NCBI GenBank assembly: GCA_015680685.1
Contig: MNCI01028846.1
Location: 212,797 to 276,796 of the forward strand
From: Gnetum montanum
Lineage: Eukaryota; Streptophyta; Gnetopsida; Gnetales; Gnetaceae
Direction: 5' to 3'
Length of the DNA: 64,000 nucleotides
In this document: piece by piece, positions 44,786-55,979 of the stretch
How positions within the stretch are numbered: the first letter of the stretch is position 1
Layout: each line of letters opens with the position of its first letter
The notes under the pieces: model-generated
What the model saw: only the letters and a program-made list of their open reading frames with translations
The model's database searches: none
What the model was told of the DNA's origin: nothing
Translations under genes and position numbers: made by a program

Positions 44786-45851
44786 TGATGGGACGCGATA
44801 TCGTATGGGCCGTGATATCGCATACGTGATATTGCATCCTATGCGATATCTCATCCCCCATGATATTGCGTCTTCCCCTGCGATATCACGTACGCGATAT
44901 CGCGGTCCACCGCCATATCTATAAATAAGAGGTGGCACTCCCTTGTTTCCCCATCCCGGGCTAGAAGTAGGGAAACTCTGGTAGTTTGATCACTCCAGAG
45001 ATAGAATATTTTTCCATGTGCCCGCAGTAGGAGTCCCAAAGTGAGTGGATGTTTATTCGAGCAACATTGTACCTGAACACAAGTTGTGTACGGCAATAAA
45101 GACGAGCTTTCTGGATAAACCTTGCAGTGCATGGAATAGGATTTTATTTATTGTTTTCTCTCTCACCCTTAAACTCCTAGAACGCGGTATGAGTACGACT
45201 TGATTACGAGCATCTAAGGATGTGTACAGTTAGTCAAGGAATCAGCTGCTCATCACGATGCGGTATGAGTACGACTTAATTACGAGCATCTAGTGTGACT
45301 ACTTGGTAACCTAGTGGCATATCCAAGATCTACGTTTGGTAATCCCAATGGTAGTTGTACACCAAGATGTGTACGATTAGTCAAGGAATCGACTGCTCAT
45401 CGCACTTAGGCTAGATTAGCTTCCTCAACCCTTTCCTCCTAGTTAAGTGCCTCAGTACAACCACTTCAAGCACGTGTGTTATGCGTGGTGATCCCAGCAA
45501 CGATTATCATTTGGTAGCCATGATTGCATTGGTTCAGGGTGTGTATGGTAAGTGGGAATGGATGCTGATGCTAGGTAGTTTAGACTTAGTTCATTAGTTA
45601 GAGTTAGTTAGTTTCTCAACCCTTCACCTCGATAGCATAGGAGAAAAACATAAAATACTATAAAAATCATATACCTCGAACTTACTTAACCATACGTCGT
45701 GACAACTACAAGTAAGTCTAGGAAGACAATAAATAATTAACCCTAAGTGTTCCATGGGGCGTGTAGGCATTTAGTTTGTGGAGTTCGACCAGATCACACG
45801 TGCTACGCTCGTTTCATATGGTTGAGTGTAGGGGTATCTCGCCACTCATCA
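44786..45851 (+). repeat. Element C 3' LTR (1066 bp, mosaic)
   Basis: Starts TGATGGG, ends CGCCACTCATCA. The GATATC palindrome array lies at 44795-44905 and the TATA box CTATAAATAAGAGGT at 44919-44933. A 300-bp middle block (about 45165-45450) resembles the A-type LTR and has an internal direct repeat (GCGGTATGAGTACGACTT at 45184 and 45260). The flanks match the B-type LTR. Confidence 0.85.
44795..44905. repeat. GATATC palindrome array in element C LTR
   Basis: Seven copies near 44797-44903, for example GCGATATCGT, GTGATATCGC, GCGATATCAC and GCGATATCGC, placed directly upstream of the TATA box. Confidence 0.85.
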
Positions 45852-46868
45852 CCTTCCATCAGAAAAAAGAAGGTTTGATTTTGTGATAGTGTGAAAGAGT
45901 CACCACTTGATGAGGTGGTGAATAGAAAGACCTTGACGATTCAAAGAATCTATGTCTAAAATTTTAGCTAAGGTGGATAAGATGTAGGATTCGTTGGATG
46001 AAAAATTTCAAATTGCTTTGAAAATCATTGAAGAATCAAGAGATTATAATAGTGATCACAACTGCAAAAGGTGAAAAGAAGTTGAATGTACCTACCAAAG
46101 GGGTAAGGGAAAAATTGCTATAGTAGATGAAGTTGTGAAAACTAAATTAGATGATGATGGTGGGTGTGACATCTGCCAATCTGAACATCCTAAGGGATGT
46201 TGTTCCATTGTATCACACTTACAGGAGTCTAGAGTGTATGCTCTAAATCCATGACTAGCAAGAAGGAAAACACCCAAAAGATTACCTAATCCTCAAAGCA
46301 ATCCTAGGTAGTTCCATTAGCAACAACAATATTATCCAAGTAGAACTCCACCGTAATCATACAAGCAATATCAAAAGTGGCATCAACCATAGTCGTGGGG
46401 GGTGCCACCACTAAGGCAGCAATACCCTTACAAGCAACTAGTTCCATATGGGTATTACTTTCAACAACCCTTGTCTCCACATGACTCTTCCAGTCATGTT
46501 TATCCTTTTTAGCATCACTACTACCTTGTTGAACAGTACAGAGTTTATTCTCCACATTCTAGGAGGGATGCCATATTTCATTCTTATCCTTCTCTTGTTC
46601 TTGCACCTATTCCTCCATCCTCAATGCAACTACCACCTACTCCATCTATGCAAGGTGAACTTCCAGCCCAACTATAGCAATGTAATGCTACCAGGCTTGT
46701 CAATTTGCAACCAGTTCATCAATTGAGGGGTTCAGAACCTCATGCTCATAAAAGACCCTTCTTTTGACCCAACAGCCATACTAAGCCATAGACTCAAGCA
46801 GTTGGGCTGATCACCCTACTCCTGATTCATCCTCTACATACCATTCCATTAGGTCCTCTTCAAACCAA
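45852..46868 (+). pseudogene. Element D gag, C-terminal half
   Basis: Begins in mid-gag at the place matching C near 41008 (SPLDEVVNRKTLTIQ-type reading against SPIEELVNRKTLPLQ). The knuckle CDICQSEHPKGCC lies near 46169 (CX2CX3HX4C intact), followed by HLQESRVYALNP. The Pro/Gln-rich end is shredded by stops and frameshifts. It abuts element C directly, which supports C having inserted here. Confidence 0.7.
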
Positions 46869-47345
46869 ATGCCATCTAAAATCCATACTATTATGTGTCC
46901 CCATGTCATATCTGATTGGATCCAGGCTGGCAACCTTTCCAGGAAATCAGCTGATCCTGGAAGTCCTCTTATCTATCTACAAATTACTAGGAGTGAACCA
47001 TGTAAGGCTCTTCTTGATTCAAATCCTAGTGTGAACTTGATTTCTCATGAGATGTATACTGCCTAGAACCTACCATCTCTCAAGAAGAGTAATATCATAT
47101 TGGAATTGGTAGACCAGTTCATCATTGTTCCATTAGGACTAGTCGAAGACATTATGACCACTATCTGTGGGTGGTCTTATCTTGTCTATTTTCTAGTAAT
47201 CAAAGTTGAAAATTGCAAGGGTCATTATGGGAAGGGCTTAATTAAGCAATGTAGATGTAAGAATGGGCATTAGAGATCTTTCCTTGGAAATATCTAAAGA
47301 AAATGCATTTGGAAAGATCAAGAAGAGATAAGTTCCATGCATCAC
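46869..47345 (+). pseudogene. Element D aspartic protease
   Basis: Reads DPGSPLIYLQITRSEPCKAL, then LLDSNPSVNLISHEMY: the family D-S-G is D-S-N, so the Gly next to the catalytic Ser is lost. GLVEDIMTTICGWSYLV follows near 47140-47200, and then a damaged end. Stops occur where C has Trp. Confidence 0.7.
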
Positions 47346-47599
47346 ATACAATGATACAAGGTGCAATTGTGTGCAAAAGCTCTAGTCTGTGAACCAAGTA
47401 TTTATTTTTACATGAAAACCATGTGCACATGATGTAGATATTCAAAGGTGTCTATACACAATAGCCATAAAATAAGAGGGCACCTAGTGGCTGACCATTG
47501 ATTTTGATGGCATCACAATATGCACGGAACCTATTGAGAACTTGACATGTGCTTATGTTGTAGGCATGGATGAATTAGAGTAAGTTCATCACCAACCCT

Positions 47600-48350
47600 T
47601 TGATATATGGGGCATAGATGTCATGGATCCTATCACACCCATGTCTAATGGAAGACATATATAATTGTCACCATTGACTATTATACCAAATGGGTAGAAG
47701 TAGTAGCCATCACCAACTGTACATCATCCATTGCTACTTGATTTGTACAACAAAATGTTGTGAATAGGTTTGGGGTGCCACATGCACTAATTTCTAACAA
47801 CGAAACTCACTTTACACATGTCACTTTTCAAAAACTCATGTAACACTTAGGGGTTGAACATAAATTAACAATACCTTATCACCCCCAAGCCAACGGTTAA
47901 TTAGAGGTGACTAATAGGGAGATCACAAGGATTCTAGCAAGAACTATTAGCAAATATAGGAGAGACTAGAGCAAAAAGCTCAACAATTCCCTTTGGGCCT
48001 ACCACTCAACATGGAAACTCCCTATCGGCTACTCTCCCTACGAGCTGGTGTACAGAAGACTTACAACACTTATAATTCAATCCGAGCTCTGTACACTTTC
48101 AATAGCCTGTTGGTAGCCCTATCTTTGAATGAAGTGCACAAGGCATTCAACAAACAACGACATGATGTTAGAATCCAAAAAGTGAGATTTCAATCGAGAG
48201 ATAAGGTTCTCTATTAGAATTCTACACACGTACCTCAAAAAACCAAATTCCAAATGTTGTGGGAAGGGACATATATAATTGATGAAATCTTTCCTTCTGG
48301 GGCCATGATCATATACAAATCTAAAAACCTAAAGAAAAAACAATTGTTTA
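47600..48350 (+). pseudogene. Element D integrase core and C-terminus
   Basis: Reads WGIDVMDPITPMSNGRH, ALISNNETHFTHVTFQKLM, YHPQAN and LEVTNREITRILARTISKYR, then WAYHSTWKLPIGYSPYELVY. Of the DDE acids, the first Asp and the Glu are visible and the second is Asn (S-N-N for S-D-N). The N-terminal zinc region and all RT are missing. The C-terminal LWEGTYIIDEIFPSGAMI region ends near 48350. Confidence 0.75.
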
Positions 48351-48359
48351 ACATCTAGC

Positions 48360-50450
48360 AAATAAAGCCTTTCCACAAGCCCAAGGAAGTCGGTGTAACA
48401 AATACCTCAATGAATGGGCAACCATGCTCAATGTTTTGGATCTCCTTCTTACAACTTAGTTGTAGGGGAGATGGCCATTTGTGCTAATCATATACATGGC
48501 TCCACGATTTTTCTATTTTTTTGTTTTACACCTTTTTGATTTTTTAAAAAAACTTCTTCCTATTTTACACTATTTTTTGTTTTACATCATGGTTAGTACA
48601 TTTAAATATTTCTTGAGTATTTTACACTTTCCTATATATTTTACTTTATTTTTAGTGATTTTCTAAATTTTGTTAATAAAAGTGCTTTGTGCCAACAAGA
48701 CACACTAGTGTTGTAGTTGTTACTAATGGTGATTTGTGTGTAATGTTTTGTTTGCTAATGTTTGGTTTCTATTTCTAAATTTTTGTACCGATGGCTAAGA
48801 CATGGTTTTTGTTTCATGGAACAAGTAGTGAGTCCACGACATTCATCCATTCATAAACTCTATGGTTTTCCTTGTTTTGGAAGTTTAAGGTCTCTTTCAT
48901 TAAATAAACTTTTAATAAATTTATGACATTGGTAATTTCCAAAATTGGAAAGGATTCAAAGATTTGCACAAGGTGTGACTTTAAGGGGACTCAATATTCT
49001 TTGTACTCTTCTACTTGCTTGGGTGCATAAGTGTTTTCATGGACTTCTTACCATTTTGTGTTGACTAATAAAAGGAAGTTGAAAAAGTCTTTACATGGTG
49101 TGGTTCCCAACCAAAAAAAAAACATGATGGGAATTCAAAGCAAAATCCTTAGACAAATAAACAAGCTACAACCATTGGTTATGGGACTAAAAAGACATGT
49201 TACCCATGCTTGAAGGTCCCCTCTAACTAAGGTCCTTTCTCACTTTCTGCTTCTCTTTTCTTCTCTTTATGGAGCAATGGTTTTTTTTTAAGAGCACTCT
49301 TGTGTCTTGAGGGGGTGGATCGATCTTGGACTAGTGATGTGAAGTCATTGAAAGAGGTTGGTTTAGGTCTCGACTAAGGATGGATCTTCTTCAGTCATTT
49401 AAACACAAATCCACAAGGGACTTCTTATGATCTTAATTTGAAATTCCATTCCACCTTCTTCTTCATCTGTCTATGCTACATGTAACTCACCTCATTGCTA
49501 GTGTCCATGTTCTTGATTCAATGTTTTGGTCTAACATAAATTTTTGGATACAATCTTCCAGGTTTTGGTCCTTAACTTTCATCAAGCATTAATCGCCTAT
49601 GGGACCTACAAACATATTTGGTTGAGGTTATGCAAGGGAAAACAAGGCATGTGCCTACTATGGGAAGAACCCACTTGCATATCTCTTGGTTGGGTTCATT
49701 AAGCACCTTATCCTTAAGTATTATTGCAACCAGAATCTTTTGTACACCCATCTTCTACATCCAACCATGTGCTGCTTTACACATTATGTTCAATGTACAA
49801 ATTCTCCATGAAAATTTTCAATTTTTAAGCTTTCAAAGATCCTCTTTAATGATTTTATCATATTTTTGGCTTTTCTAGAACTCCATGGATCTCAAATTCA
49901 TTGAAAAATTCCTTGTATTTTTCAAGATATTCACAATTGAAAATTTTGTCTATGGACCCCATATATAGGGCCTCATCAATGGAGTAGACATGTATACAAG
50001 GCCCCGTATACATGGCCTTGTCAACGTAGAGCAAAAATAGTATAAATATGTGCAACCTCACTTTGAAATTTTCACATTTGCTCACAAACGCCAAAGGAGT
50101 TTTTCAAATTTTTAGAACCTAGAACCTTCTAGAGCCCATAATTTCCTACCTGTTTATCCAAATCACTTTGTTCTTTGACCCTATAGTTATCAGACGTAAG
50201 CTCTTAGTTGTGGGAGCCACAAATGTGTCATTTTTGACAAATTTTTTTTCACATTTTTCTAACTCCCACAAAGGTTTAACTAAGAAATCAACATTTAAAC
50301 ACCAAATTACAAGAGTTAAACCTTTCCAACAAGCTTCGATGACATTTATAATGAACAATTAATAGAATAATCAATGTACCATGGTCCAACCTTAGACAAG
50401 TATAACTAACTAACAAGATAAGGTATTCAAATATTTAAAGTTACACATTA
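48360..50450 (+). other. Non-coding tail of element D
   Basis: Begins with a polypurine-like GTAGGGGAGATGGCC near 48459 and T-rich sequence. It shares boxes near 48980 (AAGGTGTGACTTTAAGGGG), 49095-49190 and 49640-49690 with C and E. 49800-50450 shows nothing recognisable. Confidence 0.6.
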
Positions 50451-50454
50451 TATC

Positions 50455-51330
50455 TACTAATCCACGAATATGTTGTGACCACAAATGACACCAAAAGGCA
50501 ACCACACATAGGAAGGAGGATTGTCTGAACCAAGGGAGAAATGGCCTAGAATGGGAAGGGGCCAAGAACAAGCCCAAGAAGAACCACTTGCAACCCACAC
50601 CACAAGTACTCTTAGGGAAGAGGTTGAGGTGGAATCTATTTGTTAAATTCTAGAACCACCAATAGCAACAGAACATTTTCATCAAGATGAGGCACTAGCT
50701 TAGCAAGTAAACCTTGAGGTGACCTTGACGGAAGCTTGCCTAAATCAAATCAGATCAAGGATGGTCCAAAAAATAGTGCTCCAAAAGTTAAAATTTGGCC
50801 CTTTCCTAGAGCAAGCAACTAAAGAAGTATAGGACCAACTAAAGACCTCTCCCATGTGGCCAATTATCACTTTCACTAGGGAGTGATACATGGGAGAGAC
50901 ATTCTTATGCTGGAATAATATGTAGGCTAGTTCAATAGTCAAAATCAAGGATATCTCAATGTCCTACTCAATGTAAGCCATTGTTGAAATGCTTGGGTTG
51001 TTAGAAACTAGGTTGAATCTTGTTGAGATTCCAATGTAGGCAAACCCTAGCATCAAAAAGGAATGGGTGTGACAATGCTATGGTGTCGACCGCTAGGAGT
51101 TTGGTGAGCTCACACTAACAGAAAGGATCCACTACAAGATTGTAAACTTCCACCTAAACCCCATTGTGAGGCCTAGCAAAATCATTATCTATTGTTTTGT
51201 ACAAGACTACATGAACCAATGATAAGCTCCTAACTAAGAGATTGAGTGAACGACATTAAAACCTTAATGAAGGAAGAACAAATTGAACAACTAGAAGATT
51301 ATTTGAGATGATGAAATCCCATAGAAGATG
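50455..51330 (+). pseudogene. Element D 3' ORF with decayed acceptor
   Basis: TACTAAT at 50455-50461, 23 bases, then ATG at 50485. The two bases before ATG are AA where A, B and C have AG. It opens MTPKGNHT, then EGGLSEPREKWPRMGRGQE, matching the start of the element A ORF. The middle (about 50780-51200) reads TSPMWPIITFTRE, MGETFLCWNN and LTLTERIHYKIVNFHLNP, parallel to SPLWPTL and LTTEERIYFKIGTYHLFP in A. Many TAG stops occur. Its presence just before the LTR confirms that this LTR is the 3' LTR of D. Confidence 0.65.
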
Positions 51331-51409
51331 GAAGCACCTATTAATATATAGGAGACAAAATTCTCAAATAATGGAACAAATTATGATTCATACAATTAAA
51401 GAATCATGT

Positions 51410-52263
51410 TGATGGAACATCAATAAGATAACTAGGTTGACGTAGGCCTATCGACGCATGTTAGGATGTGTTGATGTAGATATGCTGACACTAATGTAGG
51501 CATTGCCTATATAAATGTGCACACCCCTCACATTTATGATACCTTTTGGTCATTCTCTTAGCCAAACTCTTGCAGTTTCTTCCTATAGAAGTTAGAATAT
51601 TTTTTCCTCTAAGTGCCTATAGGGTGAATTTAAGTGATTGTACAACATTTTATTTGAGTGCACATGTACCTGGATACATTTGCATGAGCAGAAATAAAAT
51701 CAAGATTTCTTCTATCCATTGTAGCACTTAGATTAGTGTAACTTTACTTTCCATCAATTTACTTTCTTACTATTAATCAATTAATATTATCGTTTGTAAG
51801 CAACGTGAGCATGACCACTTTGAGTATAATATATTAACACTTGGTAATCTTATTAGTGGGTATTTTGTATGCCTAGTACTAAATACTTGGTAACTAATAA
51901 CATTATTATATGTTTAGGATGTGTACAAAAGGTGAAAATAGATACTCCATGTTTAGGCTAGTTAGTTAATTAAGTAGTTAATCAATTAGTTAATTTAAAT
52001 ATTAAATCTTCATTTACTTAACCATTTTACAAATAAGAAAAATAATAAAAGTCTAAAAATAAATGTCTTACACCTCAACCACACTTACCATCCACAAAGA
52101 TTAACACAAGTATTGATTGGGAAGATAACAATTAGTGACTACATATTTCACCATCTAGAAATATCGACCACTTAGGTAAATAAAGTTCACGGGATTCAAC
52201 CAAATCATGCGTACACACTAGTAATTCACATGGCTGGGCATGGGGAATACCCGCTACTCATCA
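51410..52263 (+). repeat. LTR shared by elements D and E (854 bp)
   Basis: Starts TGATGGAACATC, ends CGCTACTCATCA; TATA CTATATAAATG at 51507-51517. On its left is the 3' ORF of D, on its right the primer site of E. No GATATC array; related GACGC and GATGT words lie at about 51435-51490. Confidence 0.85.
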
Positions 52264-52264
52264 T

Positions 52265-52282
52265 TAGTACTATTGACGGGGA
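52265..52282 (+). other. Element E primer binding site (tRNA-Asp type)
   Basis: TAGTACTATTGACGGGGA against TGGCGCCGTTGCCGGGGA, two bases into the internal region. Confidence 0.7.
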
Positions 52283-52420
52283 CTTAGTTTAGCAAAGTAT
52301 GCTAAGTATTTGTAGACATTGAACTCATAGAGAATTGTTGTAAGGAGTAAATAATATATTGTCTTTCAAATAAAATAATAATAATAATTTATCAATGTCC
52401 ACTTTATCAAAATAGTTGAA

Positions 52421-54955
52421 ATGGCTTCTTCTTGTAAACATGATTCACCATCAATTGTTGATGAATCCTACCAACAACATAATAGATCCAAAAGAACTAC
52501 TAGTGAGAAGCCTCAACAACTGAAAGTGGTTTATGCACATCTAGATCCCTACTCTCTAGACTTCACTTTCATCCTCCATTAGGACAAATAGCTACATTGG
52601 AGGAATTTGGAAGGCAACATTTCATCACCTCTTGATTATTCTATTCCCTCAATGCTCATGGCAAATCTCATGAAGTTGGGGCTTGAATCATCAAGCCCAA
52701 ATTATGAGGTAATAGACCATATCTCTAGAGATTATTAGCTAATGGATGACTAGCTTAGAAAAGATTAATGCATGGAGGTGTACTATGAAGCCTCAAATGG
52801 TAAAAAAAAAGTCCTAATATCATTATTCCTGGAACCACAAAAGGAGGGCCTTGAATTTCTAATAGGGAAATCTCAACATCAAGATCCTCCTCCTTTTGAT
52901 GAGGATGACACACTTCACCAATGACTACAATCAATCTTGGTGGATAATCAGGATGAGGGAAGCATAGGGTCTAGAACTAGAAGAACCTTAAGGCAAAGAT
53001 CTTTAAAGCATTCATAAAAGAAAAGAAAAAGAACAATTAAAGGACCATAGGAGAAGGACCAATAGGCACCACTCTCATAGCCCTCCACCTTCATCATCCT
53101 CGTCATTGTCAAACTCTAATAGGAGGGACTATGACCAAGACTAAAGAATGAGTGATTGGAACTAAGATGGAGATGATAGGAAATCCCATCATTGTTATGG
53201 AAAAAGAGAACGTAGTCAACTGCAAGAGGAAGAGGAGCATTGTTAAGAATGAAGGCATAGTAGGTTACATCATAGAAGACATGACCATCAAAATAATGAC
53301 TATGATGAACCACTACTAGCTACAAGAAGCATGATTAATATTTCAAAAGCAGTTCAAATCCCTACTAGGCATCAAATTGATAACATAATTAAACAGCTTG
53401 ACATGAATAATATCCCTAAATTTAGATGATATAATGTTGATCCACAACATCACTTACAAGCCTTCTTGATGCTTGTGTCTTATAAAATATTGAGAGTGAG
53501 TGGTAAAAACTCAAACTATTTTCTAGGACACTTATCAAAGAAGCTCAAAGTTGGTACTAGTCCTTGGAACTAGAATCTATTCGCAGATAGAGTACGATGC
53601 TAGAGTTATTTAATGATAACTATCAAACATACTCAAGGGTGTCTAATTTGAGGCTAAAAATTCAATGGTGGAAGCAAGACAATCATGAATCCCTTAATGT
53701 AATCCTAGGCAAGTATTCCTCTTGTTTGCACTACTGCCCTAGCCTTCAGTTTTCTCAAAGAGAGTAGTTTTCCACATAATAGATGGATTCCAAAACAAAA
53801 CTAGATAAACTCTTAGAATTTATTCCCAAGGAAGACTTTTAGAAATGAGGGCCCATCAGATCCAAAAGCTCATTGAACAAGTGGCTAGGAAAGAAGGAGA
53901 ACTAAAAAATAGGAAAGTGTAAAAGAGTACAATAGGGATTCCTCCATTTAAAAAAGGGAGATGTGTTTATATGATTCAAAGGAAAAAGTACCACTAGATG
54001 AAGTGGTACAAAGGCAAACCTTGTCAATTCAAAAATCTATCATAGAAATATTAGCTACAATAGACAAAATGTGGAACTCCTTAGATGAGAAGTTTCAAAC
54101 TAGTTTAAAAATTGTAGAGGATAAAATGAAGTAGGGAAACCAAGATAGTGATAGAAGAAGGAAAAAAGATACAATCAAGGACTATTATCAATAGAAAGGT
54201 AAGGTTGCAACTATAGATGAGATTGCATATTCTAAAATAGATGAAAAAGGATGTGACATATGCCAATATAAATGTCCCAAGGAGTGTTGTACTGTAGTGC
54301 CACATTTACAAGAATATGGAGTGTATGCTTTGAATCCAAAAGTGGCAAATAGGCAACCACTCATGAGATTGCCTTATTCACAAGGTAATTATCAGCAACA
54401 GTTTCACTTACCATAGTATTATCGAAGTGAAGCACCACCTTAACCTTAGGAACATTATTAACAATGGAAAAATTTATAGTTGTAGGGGATGCCACCACCA
54501 CAGCAATAGTATCCTTACCATCAACCAAATCCATACGGTTATTATGTCTAACAACTTATATCTTTTCATAGCTCTACAAGCCATACTTCCTTATCCCATT
54601 TCTATTACCCCCTAAAATGTCATAGAACACCTACTTCATGAACTAAATCTTCTTCAACTTATCCTCCTTGTTATCCACCATCTCACTCTATGCCTCTCGA
54701 CACCACTCCTTTGTAACTTGCATTACCTATGCAAGGAGAAATTCCACCACAACCTCAGTAATGCAATGCAATGAGGGCTATAAACTTACAGTTAGATAAT
54801 GGTCTGAGTGGTTCTAACCATAAGCCTCAAAAAAGACCTTTCTTTAGACCCAATAGTTCACTAAAATTCTTGCAAACATCTGTGGCTGTCAATCCTTCTC
54901 CAACTACCTCTAAAGCTACCAATGAACTACCTTCAAACCAATGATTTCAAAATAT
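52421..54955 (+). pseudogene. Element E gag
   Basis: Start ATG 52421 (MASSCKHDSPSIVDESYQQH). Two stops near 52580-52592 face Gln codons in C. Basic region 52980-53330; capsid near 53410-53690 (LDMNNIPKF at the start). Glu-rich coiled part 53860-54200. The knuckle near 54250 reads CDICQYKCPKECC: the His of CX2CX3HX4C is Cys. HLQEYGVYALNP and a Pro/Tyr/Gln-rich end follow. Over ten stops. Confidence 0.75.
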
Positions 54956-54959
54956 TCAT

Positions 54960-55420
54960 ACTATCATGTTGACTCATGTAGTTACAGATTAGATCAAGGT
55001 GAGACACCTTCCTAGGAAAAGATCTAATCTTGGGAGTCCCCTAATTTACTTATAGATTATAGGAAATGATTCATGCAAAGCTCTACTAAACTTAGGTTTA
55101 GGGATAAACTTAATCTCTCAAGAAATGTACAAAACCTAAAACTTGGCTCCACTCAAGAAATGCAATATTAAATTAGAGCTTACTAATTAATCCATCGCTA
55201 TTTCCTTGGGATTGGTGGAGGATATTGTGACCACTACTTGTAAATGGTCCTATCTAGTAGATTTCCTTGTAATCCATGTGGATAACTATAAGGAGGACTT
55301 TCCTAGAGCTTGGCTTAGCACAATTGATACCAATATGAGGATGAGAGACCTTTCCTTAGAAATTTCTAAGGAAAGTGACTTTAGAAGGGTAGAGAAGAAG
55401 TAGGTTCTATGCATCATGTA
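54960..55420 (+). pseudogene. Element E aspartic protease
   Basis: Reads CKALLNLGLGINLISQEMYK, where the catalytic D-S-G is N-L-G, so it is inactive. MGLVEDIVTTTCKWSYLVDF follows (55206 on). The GRAWL block is shortened to PRAWLSTIDTN because about four residues before it (IIMG in C) are missing. Confidence 0.75.
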
Positions 55421-55979
55421 CAGTGGCACAGGGTGTTATTGCATGCAAAAGATATTGACCATGAAAGCACATCTATGACAACATACAATAAGTGTGCCAA
55501 AGCATCCAACATTCAAAGGTGATTATATGTAGAAGCCATAAAATAAGAAGGTACCCAATGGTTAATAATAGATGCTAACTTTAATTCAAAAATATGCATG
55601 GAACTAGTTGAACTTCTCCTTAGTGCTTATATTGATAAGATGGATGAAAGGAAGTAGATTTAAAATTAACTCTTTTATAAAAATGGTAAATTAGATTGAG
55701 GGAAGTTGGAAGTCCCTAAAAAATTTAAACAAGAGTCCCTTGAGAATCAAAGTCTTTATTGATAACTCTAGAGTATGTCTTTCTCAATAAGGGTAAGCTA
55801 GCAATCATCAATGTCAGTCTCACCAAAGAAAAAAAAATGAAAGCTACTAGAAGTTGTGAAAAAATGACCAATAGCTTTTGCCTAGTCATATAAAGAATTA
55901 ACTAGAATAGATCCATGAATATGCCAACACTAGATCTATACAAACTCCACCATCAAACCAAAGAGGTAGCCATAGAGAA

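Larger units (their letters stand above)
39241..45851 (+). mobile_element. Element C: non-autonomous Tat/Athila-like gypsy, 5' LTR truncated
   Basis: Plus-strand order: LTR remnant (39241-39362), primer site, gag (39506 on), protease, microrepeats, tail, short 3' ORF, polypurine tract, 3' LTR (44786-45851). RT, RNase H and integrase are missing between about 42830 and 42845. To the right, element D gag starts in mid-frame, so C probably inserted in D gag, but the left partner is gone. Confidence 0.85.
45852..51409 (+). mobile_element. Element D: Tat/Athila-like gypsy, 5' end and RT missing
   Basis: Gag C-terminal half (45852-46868), protease (46869-47345), integrase (about 47600-48350), tail (48360-50450), 3' ORF (50485-51330) and LTR (51410-52263). 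RT and RNase H are absent between protease and integrase. The left end is cut by the element C LTR in the middle of gag. Confidence 0.8.
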
